The notes under the pieces were generated by a model. It did no database searches, had not been told where the DNA came from, and saw only the letters and a list, made by a program, of their open reading frames with translations. A DNA stretch of 36,647 nucleotides, from the NCBI RefSeq assembly GCF_003426775.1, contig NZ_QJUG01000070.1, positions 1 through 36,647 of the forward strand, written 5' to 3'. This stretch comes from Allorhizocola rhizosphaerae (GTDB taxonomy: Bacteria; Actinomycetota; Actinomycetes; Mycobacteriales; Micromonosporaceae). The translations under genes and the position numbers were made by a program. Below, one piece after another: positions 15,092 through 22,547 of this stretch (its first letter is position 1; each line of letters starts with the position of its first letter).

Positions 15092-16483
15092 ATGATGAAC
15101 GATGTGTTCCCCCGCCGAACCGTACTCACCATGCCCCTGCTGGCTGCGCTGGCGGCGTGCACCCGCGATACGCCGGTGCCTGAACCGCCGCGCCGCTTTC
15201 CGGAAGGCTTCGTGTGGGGCTCGGCGACGTCGGCCTATCAGGTGGAGGGGGCGGCCCGAGAGGATGGGCGTGGACCGTCCATTTGGGACACCTTTTCCGG
15301 TACCCCCGGAAAGACCAGAAATGGAGAGACTGGGCTGATCGCGGCCGACCACTACCACCGCTACGCCGAAGACGTCGAGCTGATGGCGTCGCTGGGCCTG
15401 CGGTCCTACCGGTTCTCCATCGCCTGGCCGCGCATCCAGCCGACCGGCGCCGGCCCGGCCAACCCCAAGGGGCTCGACTTCTACAAGCGTCTCGTGGAGG
15501 CGTTGCGCGCCAAGGATATCGCGCCTGTGGCCACGCTGTTCCACTGGGATCTGCCGCAGGCGCTGCAGGACGCGGGCGGCTGGGAGGCGCGCGACACCGC
15601 CGCGCGCTTCGCCGATTACGCGACCATCATGTATGAGGCACTGGGCGACATGGTGCCCACGTTTCTGACGCTCAATGAGCCGAAAACCGTCGTGCAAGTT
15701 GGGTACCTGTGGGGTGCGCACGCGCCCGGCTTCCGCTCACCGCAGAAGGCCTGGGTGGCCGCACACCATCTGATGCTCGCGCATGGCATGGCCGTGCAGG
15801 CGTTGCGCGCCACCGGCAAACCCGCGAAGGTCGGGCCCGCGCTCAACCTCGCACCCGTCTATCCGGCCAGCGACACGGACGCCGCACGGGCCGCCGCGCA
15901 CCTGCGCGGCGGGATCGAGAACCGCTTCTGGCTCGATGCCGTGCTGCGCGGCTCCTACCCTTCGGACGTGCTGTCCTCGATCGGTGTTGAGGTGCCGGTC
16001 CGGCCGGGTGACATGCAGACCATCGCGAGCCCGGTGGATCTGTTGGGCATCCAGTACTACAACCCGCTGTTCGTGACCGACAGCGGGCCGGACTCGATAG
16101 TGACCAAACTGCCTACGTCTCAGGCGGATTGGCAGCAGATCCACCCGGACGGGCTGTATGACATTCTCACCTGGGTGAAACGGGAATATGGCGATATCCC
16201 ACTGGTCATCACTGAAAACGGCATCCCGGTCGTGGAGGCGTCCGACGACAAGGAGCGCATCGAGTTTCTGCGTGGCCACTTCATCGCCGCCCATCGGGCG
16301 CTTGAGGCGGGCGTGAGGCTGACCGGATACCACGTATGGTCTCTTTTGGACAATTTCGAGTGGGCCGAGGGATACAGCCAACGCTGGGGACTGGTCTATG
16401 TGGACTATCCCACCCAAAGGCGCATACCCAAGGCTTCCGCCCATTGGTACGCAGAAGTGATACGCACCAACGAGGTACGGTGA
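15092..16483 (+). CDS. GH1 beta-glucosidase, predicted Tat-exported lipoprotein
   Basis: The 463-residue glycoside hydrolase has both catalytic motifs: TLNEPKT with acid/base Glu196 and VITENGIP with nucleophile Glu375. It also has the family-typical start FVWGSATSAYQVEGAARE and YHVWSLLDNFEWAEGYSQRW near the end. It would release glucose or related sugars from beta-glucosides. Unlike most GH1 enzymes, which are cytoplasmic, it begins with PRRTVLTMPLLAALAAC. This has an RR pair, a hydrophobic stretch and a LAAC lipobox (Cys23), predicting Tat export and lipid anchoring. Start is ATG 15092 or 15095. The upstream DUF2332 gene diverges within 7 bp, so promoter elements must overlap coding sequence. 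Confidence 0.93.
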   Translation: MMNDVFPRRTVLTMPLLAALAACTRDTPVPEPPRRFPEGFVWGSATSAYQVEGAAREDGRGPSIWDTFSGTPGKTRNGETGLIAADHYHRYAEDVELMASLGLRSYRFSIAWPRIQPTGAGPANPKGLDFYKRLVEALRAKDIAPVATLFHWDLPQALQDAGGWEARDTAARFADYATIMYEALGDMVPTFLTLNEPKTVVQVGYLWGAHAPGFRSPQKAWVAAHHLMLAHGMAVQALRATGKPAKVGPALNLAPVYPASDTDAARAAAHLRGGIENRFWLDAVLRGSYPSDVLSSIGVEVPVRPGDMQTIASPVDLLGIQYYNPLFVTDSGPDSIVTKLPTSQADWQQIHPDGLYDILTWVKREYGDIPLVITENGIPVVEASDDKERIEFLRGHFIAAHRALEAGVRLTGYHVWSLLDNFEWAEGYSQRWGLVYVDYPTQRRIPKASAHWYAEVIRTNEVR

Positions 16484-16517
16484 CAACAGTCACTGGTTAA
16501 CCATGTGCACGTGTCCA

Positions 16518-16523
16518 TACGAT
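16518..16523 (+). promoter_or_regulatory. -10 box TACGAT ahead of the GSDH-like gene
   Basis: TACGAT fits TANNNT and lies 7 nt before ATG 16531. It overlaps the alternative ATG at 16522 and so favours 16531 as the start of a leaderless mRNA. The palindromes GTGAC-AACA-GTCAC (16480-16493) and TGGTTAACCA (16494-16503) lie just upstream, about where a -35 element or operator would be. Confidence 0.45.
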
Positions 16524-16530
16524 GCCTCGC

Positions 16531-18711
16531 ATGAGGACGCGTGTCGCGTGGGTGGTCAGTGCGCTGTTGCTCGGCGCTCTCTTCGTGGTGGTGCAGCCGG
16601 CCGGAGCGGCCATCGTGCCCAGCGGGTTCCAGGAACAGATCGTGTTCAGCGGGCTGAGCCAGCCGACCAACATCGAGTTCGCACCCGACGGGCGGGTCTT
16701 CATCGCCGAAAAGGGCGGCGTGATAAAGGTTTTCGACAGCATCGCCGACCCGACCCCGACCGTGTTCGCCAACCTGTCCGCCAACACGCACAACGTGTGG
16801 GACCGGGGCATGCTGGGGTTGGCGGTCGGCGGATCGTCGGTCTACGTCCTCTACACCTATGACGCCCCACCGGGACAGACCGCACCATACTGGAACGACA
16901 ACTGCAACACGGCCGTCGGTGGAGCCAACGGTGGCAACTGCGTCGTGACCGGGCGATTGTCGCGATTGGACGCGCGCGGCAACGAAACGGTGCTCATTCA
17001 CGATTGGTGCCAGCAATATCCCTCGCACTCGATCGGGGACCTGCACTTCGGCGCCGATGGCATGCTGTACGTTTCGGGCGGCGACGGTGCGAGCTTCAGC
17101 GCGGTGGATTACGGCCAGCACGGCGCACCGGCGAATCCGTGCGGCGACCCGGCCAACGAGGGCGGCGCGCTGCGCTCGCAGGATGCACGGTCCACGGCCG
17201 ATCCCACCCAGCTGGGCGGGACTGTCTTGCGGCTCGACCCCGCCACCGGCCTTGCCGCGCCGGGCAATCCCAACATCGGCTCGCCCGATGCCAACCAGCG
17301 GCGCATTGTCGCGTTAGGGCTGCGCAACCCGTTCCGGTTCACGATCCGGCCGGGCACCAATGAGGTGTGGCTCGGCGATGTCGGCTGGGGCACGTGGGAA
17401 GACATCGAGCGGCTGGTCAACCCGACCGCGCCGATGACGAACTTCGGCTGGCCTTGCTATGAGGGCGCGGGGCGGATGGCAAGCTACGACAACGCCAACC
17501 TGCCGCTGTGCGAGTCGCTGTACTCGGGGGCGGGGCAGACCGCGCCGTTCTTCACCTACAACCACGCCAATGCGATCGTGCCCGGGGAGCAGTGCGCGGC
17601 GGGCGGGGATTCCATCTCCGGTCTGGCGTTTTATCCGACCGGCGGCGGGCCCTATCCGGCGTCATATGCGGGCGCGCTGTTCTTCTCCGACTATTCGCGC
17701 GGGTGCATCTGGTCCATGAACACGGCCACGCGGGCGGTGACGACCTTCGTGCAGCAGGCGGCCGGGCCGGTGGACCTGGCGATCGGGCCGGGCGGTGAAC
17801 TGTACTATGTGGACCTGGGCGGGACGGTGCGGCGCGTCCGGTACTTCCCGGCCAACCAGCCGCCCGTCGCGCACATCGCGGCCAGCACGACCACCGGGCA
17901 GGTCCCGCTCACCGTCAACTTCAGCGGCGCCGGATCGAGCGATGCCGACCCGGCCGACCAGGGGCGCCTGACATACCAGTGGGATTTTACGAATGATGGT
18001 ACGTTTGACGCCTCCGGTGTGACGGCCTCGTTCACCTATTCGACCGTCGGCACATATTCGGCGCGGCTGCGGGTGACCGACACGCTCGGCGCGTTCGACG
18101 AGGAGACGGTGACCATCCAGCCCGGCAACGCGGCGCCGACGGCGTTCATTGACACTCCGGTCGCGGGCACGATGTGGCGGGTCGGTGAGACGGTTTCCTT
18201 CACCGGACGCGCGACAGACCCCCAGCAGGGCACGCTTCCGGCTTCGGCGCTCAGTTGGCAGTTGCGCATGCAGCACTGCGCGAGCGCGGGCAACTGCCAC
18301 ACGCACGTCGTGCAAAACTGGGCTGGAGTCGCTTCGGGCTCATTCGTGGCACCCGACCACGAATATCCGTCCTATTTGGAGCTCGCGCTGACGGCCACCG
18401 ACGCGCAGGGGTTGTCGCACACGGTGGTGCGCAGGCTCGACCCGCGCACGGTCCGGCTCACGTTCGCGTCAGACCCGGCGGGCGTCCAGCTCACGGTGGG
18501 CTCGTTCACGGGCGCGGCCCCGTTTGTGCGGGAGGTCATCCAGGGCTCGACCAACACGGTGAGCGCACCTGCCACGTACACCTCCGGTCTTCAGAAATAT
18601 CAATTCGATCGCTGGTCGGACGGTGGAGCGCGCGCCCACGTCATAGTGGCCCCAGCGACCGACACGACCTACACGGCGATCTACCGGGCGTGCGTGCTCA
18701 TACTGTGCTAG
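16531..18711 (+). CDS. Secreted glucose/sorbosone dehydrogenase-like protein with PKD domain
   Basis: The 726-residue exported protein starts with a signal peptide ending near PAGAA. Residues of about 30-430 form a GSDH-type beta-propeller (PQQ-dependent soluble sugar dehydrogenase family). It contains LSQPTNIEFAPDGRVFIAEK, HSIGDLHFGADGMLYVSGGD, LGLRNPFRFTIRPGTNEVWL and GWGTWEDIE. A PKD domain follows (PPVAHIAAS to WDFTNDGTFDASG), then beta-rich C-terminal modules ending in TDTTYTAIYRAC. Substrate and use of PQQ are inferred from the family; no pqq genes are here. ATG 16531 is preferred over ATG 16522 because of the -10 spacing. It lies 47 nt downstream of the beta-glucosidase on the same strand. 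Confidence 0.88.
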   Translation: MRTRVAWVVSALLLGALFVVVQPAGAAIVPSGFQEQIVFSGLSQPTNIEFAPDGRVFIAEKGGVIKVFDSIADPTPTVFANLSANTHNVWDRGMLGLAVGGSSVYVLYTYDAPPGQTAPYWNDNCNTAVGGANGGNCVVTGRLSRLDARGNETVLIHDWCQQYPSHSIGDLHFGADGMLYVSGGDGASFSAVDYGQHGAPANPCGDPANEGGALRSQDARSTADPTQLGGTVLRLDPATGLAAPGNPNIGSPDANQRRIVALGLRNPFRFTIRPGTNEVWLGDVGWGTWEDIERLVNPTAPMTNFGWPCYEGAGRMASYDNANLPLCESLYSGAGQTAPFFTYNHANAIVPGEQCAAGGDSISGLAFYPTGGGPYPASYAGALFFSDYSRGCIWSMNTATRAVTTFVQQAAGPVDLAIGPGGELYYVDLGGTVRRVRYFPANQPPVAHIAASTTTGQVPLTVNFSGAGSSDADPADQGRLTYQWDFTNDGTFDASGVTASFTYSTVGTYSARLRVTDTLGAFDEETVTIQPGNAAPTAFIDTPVAGTMWRVGETVSFTGRATDPQQGTLPASALSWQLRMQHCASAGNCHTHVVQNWAGVASGSFVAPDHEYPSYLELALTATDAQGLSHTVVRRLDPRTVRLTFASDPAGVQLTVGSFTGAAPFVREVIQGSTNTVSAPATYTSGLQKYQFDRWSDGGARAHVIVAPATDTTYTAIYRACVLILC

Positions 18712-18810
18712 AGCTTTTCCTCGGGTGCGGTCATGGACGCGGCCGTCGGGCCATCCGTCCAGGCGATCGGGCCGTCCGCCCGGTTGCCCGTTGAGCTGCG
18801 CGAACGGTGG

Positions 18811-18833
18811 TTGTCGGACCCATGGGGTAGTTT
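18811..18833 (+). promoter_or_regulatory. Promoter TTGTCGGAC-N8-TAGTTT of the sigma factor gene
   Basis: TTGTCGGAC, 8 nt and TAGTTT reproduce the layout of the actinobacterial RecA-NDp/PafBC-type promoter (TTGTCRGTG-N8-TANNNT), with the last two bases of the upstream box differing. The -10 box ends 7 nt before ATG 18841, so the mRNA would be leaderless. Control by the DNA-damage regulator PafBC is a hypothesis. The element may also be a general promoter of this host. Confidence 0.45.
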
Positions 18834-18840
18834 CTCGGGC

Positions 18841-19800
18841 ATGAGCGACCTTGCGACGACCGATGTTGCGCTGATGCTTGAGCGGCACCGGGTGGAGCTG
18901 ACCGGATATTGCTACCGCATGCTCGGCTCCGGATTCGAGGCCGAAGACGCGGTGCAGGAGACCTTTGTCCGCGCCTGGAAGGCCTATGACAAGTTCGAGG
19001 GCCGCGCGTCCGTGCGCTCCTGGCTCTACCGCATTGCCACCAACGTGTGCCTGGACATGCTCGACGCGAGCCAGCGGCGGGCCCGTCCGATGGAGCTCGG
19101 CCCGTCGTCGTCGCCGACTGCGGCCGTGCCCGAGCCGCTCGCCGAAAATGTGTGGCTCGGGCCGGTGCCCGACGGGCGGGTGCTGCGCGAGGAGGCCGAC
19201 CCGGCCGAGATGGCGGTGGCGCGCGAGTCGGTCCGGCTCGCTTTCGTGGCCGCCCTGCAGCACCTGCCGGCCAAGCAGCGCGCCGTGCTGATCCTGCGCG
19301 AGGTTCTGGCGTGGTCGGCGCAAGAGGTGGCCGAGCTGCTCGACACGAGCGTGGCCTCGGTCAACAGCGCGCTGCAGCGGGCCCGGGCCACCCTGGCCTC
19401 CAGCGACGTCAGCACCGATACGTTGCGCCCCATGGATTCCGACCAGCTGTCGCTGCTGGCCCGCTATGTGCAGGCGTTCGAGGCCTATGACCTCGACTCG
19501 CTGCTCTCGCTGCTGCATGAGGACGCGACGCTCAACATGCCTCCGCTGTCGCTGTGGCTGCGCGGCGTGGCCGACATCCGGGGCTGGATGACCGGCACGG
19601 GTTGCGGCTGCGAGGGTTCCCGCTTGGTGCCCGTGGTGGCCAACGGGCATCCGGCCTTCGGGCAATACCGGCAGGGCGGGGCTCAGCCGTGGGCCCTCAT
19701 CGTGCTCGAGATCTCCGACGGCCGCATCGCCACGGTCAACAACTTCCTCGACACCGAGCGCCTGTTCCCGATGTTCGGCCTGCCACCCGTGCTCAACTAG
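18841..19800 (+). CDS. ECF sigma factor with SnoaL-like C-terminal domain (SigX5/SigJ type)
   Basis: The 319-residue protein has sigma region 2 at about residues 12-78 (RHRVELTGYCYRMLGSGFEA, DAVQETFVRAWKAYDKFEG, SWLYRIATNVCLDML). Region 4 lies at about 130-180 (HLPAKQRAVLILREVLAWSA, then EVAELLDTSVASVNSALQRA). A SnoaL/NTF2-like extension covers about 190-319 (LARYVQAFEAYDLDSLLSLL, MPPLSLWLRG, RLFPMFGLP). Such C-terminal extensions control the sigma factor in place of, or in addition to, an anti-sigma protein. ATG 18841 is chosen over an upstream in-frame ATG (18733) from domain content and the promoter. The gene converges with the STAS gene, overlapping it by 8 bp. Confidence 0.93.
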   Translation: MSDLATTDVALMLERHRVELTGYCYRMLGSGFEAEDAVQETFVRAWKAYDKFEGRASVRSWLYRIATNVCLDMLDASQRRARPMELGPSSSPTAAVPEPLAENVWLGPVPDGRVLREEADPAEMAVARESVRLAFVAALQHLPAKQRAVLILREVLAWSAQEVAELLDTSVASVNSALQRARATLASSDVSTDTLRPMDSDQLSLLARYVQAFEAYDLDSLLSLLHEDATLNMPPLSLWLRGVADIRGWMTGTGCGCEGSRLVPVVANGHPAFGQYRQGGAQPWALIVLEISDGRIATVNNFLDTERLFPMFGLPPVLN

Positions 19801-20272
19801 GTCCTTCCCGCTGGGCAGGCCCATCGCGCACCTGGTGACAGGGCTCGTCCGGGGGAGGCACTTCGCGCGCCTGGTGACAGGACTCGCCCGGGGGAGGCAC
19901 TTCGCGCGCCTGGTGACAGGACTCGCCCGGGGGAGGCACTTCGCGCGCCTGGTGACACGGCTCCCCCAGGGCGGGCGCTTCGTAAGAAGGCTCTCCCAGG
20001 GCGGGCACGAGCACCAGGGCCAGGCCGGTCATGACGATCAGCTCCATGAGGCGGCTGCCGGGGCGGTGGAACCGCACCCGGCGGCCCCGTCTTCGGGCCG
20101 TCAGGTGGAGACGCAGCAGTGCCTCCACGGTGGCCATGTCGGGCTCGGTAAGCGTGCTGACGTCGCATTCGACATCGCAGTCGCCGGACTGTAACAAGGC
20201 GTCGAGCCGGTCACACAGGGCGGGGATGTCCGCCCGCCTGATGACCGGCCCGATGGCCCAGCGAGTGCTCAT
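19793..20272 (-). CDS. STAS-domain protein with Cys-His tandem-repeat tail
   Basis: Residues 1 to about 92 of this 159-residue protein look like a STAS domain of the anti-sigma-factor-antagonist kind. They contain ADIPALCDRLDALLQSGDCD, CDVSTLTEPDMATVEALLRL, and RRGRRVRFHRPGSRLMELI ending in a hydrophobic GLALVLVPA. The conserved phosphorylatable Ser/Thr is not obvious; LTEPD occupies the usual position. The tail consists of 13-residue repeats of the form GESCHQAREVPPP, each with one Cys-His pair, encoded by 39-bp DNA repeats. I know of no family with this arrangement. ATG 20272 gives a domain-complete start, without a clear ribosome binding site. It could bind metal or form disulfides through the repeats, which is inference. 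Proximity to a sigma factor is suggestive only. Confidence 0.6.
   Translation of the reverse strand: MSTRWAIGPVIRRADIPALCDRLDALLQSGDCDVECDVSTLTEPDMATVEALLRLHLTARRRGRRVRFHRPGSRLMELIVMTGLALVLVPALGEPSYEAPALGEPCHQAREVPPPGESCHQAREVPPPGESCHQAREVPPPDEPCHQVRDGPAQREGPS
19831..19986. repeat. 39-bp tandem repeat, four units
   Basis: Units start at 19831, 19870, 19909 and 19948. Units 2 and 3 are identical, unit 1 differs at a few bases, and unit 4 is clearly diverged. The period is a multiple of three, so copy-number change keeps the STAS protein frame and adds or removes 13-residue modules. Confidence 0.9.
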
Positions 20273-20280
20273 GTGAAGTT

Positions 20281-20598
20281 AGACCGCTCCCGCGCGGCGA
20301 ATTCATCGCCCGACCGCGACTCCGCCCCGAAAGCCCTGCGAGGCCTCGACTTAGAACGCCCCGCGCGGCCCGGCCCCAGAACCCAACCCCGCCCCGCTCC
20401 CGGACACCGCGCGGCACGGCCCGGCCCATAGCCGCTCCGCTCCAGAGCCCGCTACGGAAGCCCGCGCAGCCAGCCCGGCTCCAGAAACCCACCGCCGCTC
20501 CGCTCCCAGAAACCCGCGCGGCCCGGACCGGAAGGCTCGCGGCGCTCCGCTACGAAGCTCGTAGGGCTCGCCCGCAGGGGCGGTCTGTCCCGGCTGTG
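20281..20598. repeat. GC-rich degenerate repeat region between STAS and mdh
   Basis: No gene is credible here. The DNA is built from imperfect modules such as CCGCTCCGCTCC (about 20431 and 20493), CCCGCGCGGCCCGG (about 20370 and 20514) and GCTACGGAAGC (about 20449 and again at about 20598). The modules are interspersed with CCAGAAACCC. The arrangement looks like decayed tandem or shuffled repeats rather than one hairpin. It lies downstream of mdh, where transcription must end, but I see no single clear terminator. Confidence 0.5.
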
Positions 20599-21597
20599 CT
20601 ACGGAAGCAGGTGCTTGACCAGGTCGCGCTCCTGCAGGAGCTCGTCGGTGGTCTTGCTGATCTTCTCTCGGGCGAAGTCGGAGTGCTCGACGCCCTCGAC
20701 CACCGACCAGGTGCCATCGGCCTTGGTGGCCACCGGATAGCCGAACACCAGGCCCTCGGGCACACCATATTCACCCTTGCTGATGACGGCCAGCGAGGTC
20801 CAGTCGCCCTCGGGCGTGCCATCGAGCACCGACTTGACCGAGTCGATCGCGGCCGAGGCGGCGGAGGCGGCCGATGACAGGCCGCGAGCGGAGATGATGG
20901 CCGCCCCGCGCTTCTGCACGGCCGAGATGAACTCGCCGTTGACCCATTCTTCGTCACCGATCACGTCGGTGGCGCGGCGCCCGCCGATGCGGGCGTTGTA
21001 AGCGTCCGGGTATTGCGTTGCCGAGTGGTTGCCCCAGATAGCGAGGTTGCTCACCTCGGCGACGGGCACGCCGGCCTTCTTCGCCAGCTGCGACTTGGCC
21101 CGGTTTTCGTCCAGCCGGGTCATCGCGAACCACCGGTCGGCCGGGATGTCGGGGGCGTGCCCGGAGGCGATCAGCGCATTGGTGTTGCACGGGTTGCCGA
21201 CCACGAGCACGCGGATGTCGCTCGCCGCGTTCTTCTGGATCGCCTCGCCCATCGGGCCGAACAGGCCACCGTTGGCCGAAAGCAGGTCGCCGCGCTCCAT
21301 GCCCTCTTTGCGGGGCATCGCGCCGACGAGCAGCGCCCAACTGGCGCTGTCGAACGCCTCCTGCTGGTTGGAGGTCAGGACCAGGCCCGCCAGGGTCGGG
21401 AAGGCACAGTCATCGAGCTCCATCGCGACGCCCTCAAGCGCCTTCATCGCGGGCTCGATCTCCAGCAGCCGCAGCACGACGGGCTGGTCGGGACCGAAGA
21501 CCTGGCCGGAGGCGATCCGGAACAGGAGCGCGTAGCTCACCTGCCCCGCGGCTCCAGTCACCGTTACATGCACCGGGTTACGGGCAACATCCACCAT
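20599..21597 (-). CDS. mdh: Malate dehydrogenase
   Basis: This 332-residue cytoplasmic TCA-cycle enzyme converts malate and NAD+ to oxaloacetate and NADH. The Rossmann glycine motif is [20 protein letters not shown]. Substrate and catalytic segments include [48 protein letters not shown] and [12 protein letters not shown], with the catalytic His in GNHS. This is the group of MDH closest to the cytosolic eukaryotic type. I place the start at ATG 21597 because a TAGCAT -10 box ends 7 nt upstream; ATG 21606, which lies inside that box, would add three residues. It is a single-gene unit. Confidence 0.96.
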   Translation of the reverse strand: MVDVARNPVHVTVTGAAGQVSYALLFRIASGQVFGPDQPVVLRLLEIEPAMKALEGVAMELDDCAFPTLAGLVLTSNQQEAFDSASWALLVGAMPRKEGMERGDLLSANGGLFGPMGEAIQKNAASDIRVLVVGNPCNTNALIASGHAPDIPADRWFAMTRLDENRAKSQLAKKAGVPVAEVSNLAIWGNHSATQYPDAYNARIGGRRATDVIGDEEWVNGEFISAVQKRGAAIISARGLSSAASAASAAIDSVKSVLDGTPEGDWTSLAVISKGEYGVPEGLVFGYPVATKADGTWSVVEGVEHSDFAREKISKTTDELLQERDLVKHLLP

Positions 21598-21604
21598 GCC
21601 CGCC

Positions 21605-21610
21605 ATGCTA
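21605..21610 (-). promoter_or_regulatory. mdh: -10 box TAGCAT of mdh
   Basis: On the minus strand TAGCAT fits TANNNT, and its last base is 7 nt from ATG 21597. It includes the alternative ATG at 21606. A leaderless mdh transcript is predicted. No convincing -35 is visible because a strong hairpin occupies that position. Confidence 0.45.
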
Positions 21611-21621
21611 ACGAGCAGCGA

Positions 21622-21645
21622 AACGCCCCGGTTCGCCGGGGCGTT
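21622..21645. terminator. 10-bp GC-rich hairpin with TTCG loop upstream of mdh
   Basis: AACGCCCCGG, TTCG and CCGGGGCGTT form a perfect 10-bp stem with a 4-nt loop. It ends 12 bp before the mdh -10 box. It could terminate transcripts coming from the DUF998 gene, or shape access to the mdh promoter. The U run after it is weak on the minus strand (GTTTCG). Confidence 0.45.
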
Positions 21646-21659
21646 CGCGCCTCCCCTTC

Positions 21660-21726
21660 TCGGTTGATCATGAAGTTGATGCGGCGACACGCCGTCGAGC
21701 ATGGACTTAAGTTCATGATCAACCGG
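21660..21726. repeat. Palindromic intergenic element, copy 2
   Basis: The core 21666-21722 matches 316-372 base for base over most of its length. Here the ends form inverted arms of 17-18 bp with one internal mismatch (CGGTTGATCATGAAGTT against AAGTTCATGATCAACCG). The arms are separated by about 31 bp that contain CGGCGACACGCCGTCGAG. It is non-coding, sits between mdh and DUF998, and is close to the TTCG hairpin. Confidence 0.75.
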
Positions 21727-21764
21727 AAAGGGCGACCGTGGAAAGGCAGCCGCGGGAGGGGCAG

Positions 21765-21784
21765 CCGGGAGGCGGCCCTCCCGG
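21765..21784. terminator. Hairpin downstream of the DUF998 gene
   Basis: CCGGGAGG, CGGC and CCTCCCGG form an 8-bp perfect stem about 145 bp past the DUF998 stop. The CCCTCCCGGAG part is repeated once more immediately to the right. There is no U tract. It is a weak terminator candidate in a purine-rich stretch (21727-21860) that otherwise shows no gene. Confidence 0.3.
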
Positions 21785-21929
21785 AGACGGCCCTCCCGGA
21801 GGAGCAGCCGGAAAGGGGGCGGCGGGAAGGGAAGGAGGGGTTAGCAGTTCGCCCGCCGATGCGGGACCCTGACTGGGTCAAAAGCCGCCCGGCACATGAG
21901 GGCGAAACGGTCCAGATTGGGGCGGCACA

Positions 21930-22547
21930 TCAGGGGCGGGGGGTGTAGTGGGCGGTGATGAGGGAGACCCAGATCCAGAGGGCTGCGCCGCCGGCGAGTT
22001 GGATGCGGAAGTCGCCGAGTGGGAAGGAGGCCGTGGCGAGGACGAGATACAAAACCAGCGTGATGATGGTGTACCACATCCAGCCCCGCTTGGCCTCGGC
22101 TGCGAACCGGCGGGCGAAGATGACGGCCGCCGCGATGAGGGCGATCCCCGCGACGACCGGGGCCAGAGCGTGCAGGATCCCGTGCCATGAAAGCTGGACG
22201 TTGTCGGTGCCGAGCGGGGTGCCGACCGGGTATCCATCTATCGGATCGGCGACGAACACACCACCCCACACCAGCGCCAGACCATAGGCCCCGATCAGGA
22301 TGGGGCCCCATTTCGACCCGCGCCCATCGGCCAGCACACGGCGCAGGCCGAACGCCGAGACAAAGGCGAGCAGTCCACATAGGACAAAGTTGGTGATCTG
22401 GATCCAGCCCAGTTCGCCCAGGCTGAGCAGGCTCAACGGGTGGCGTTTTGGATCGAAGCCGGCACGCGTGAACATCTGCGCGACGACGGTGATGACGAAC
22501 AGCGGTCCGGCGATGACGCCCGCGCTAAGCAGTGTCTTGGTGTTCAT
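21930..22547 (-). CDS. DUF998 family membrane protein
   Basis: The 205-residue integral membrane protein has about six hydrophobic helices. Features typical of DUF998 are the first helix with VAGPLFVI-like sequence (here AGVIAGPLFVITVVAQ), FDPKRHPLSLLSLGELGWIQ right after it, and FVADPIDGYPVGTP in a loop. The function is unknown. ATG 22547 lies inside the 3' end of the WYL regulator gene (23-bp overlap), so the two are translationally coupled and the regulator probably controls this gene too. Confidence 0.92.
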   Translation of the reverse strand: MNTKTLLSAGVIAGPLFVITVVAQMFTRAGFDPKRHPLSLLSLGELGWIQITNFVLCGLLAFVSAFGLRRVLADGRGSKWGPILIGAYGLALVWGGVFVADPIDGYPVGTPLGTDNVQLSWHGILHALAPVVAGIALIAAAVIFARRFAAEAKRGWMWYTIITLVLYLVLATASFPLGDFRIQLAGGAALWIWVSLITAHYTPRP

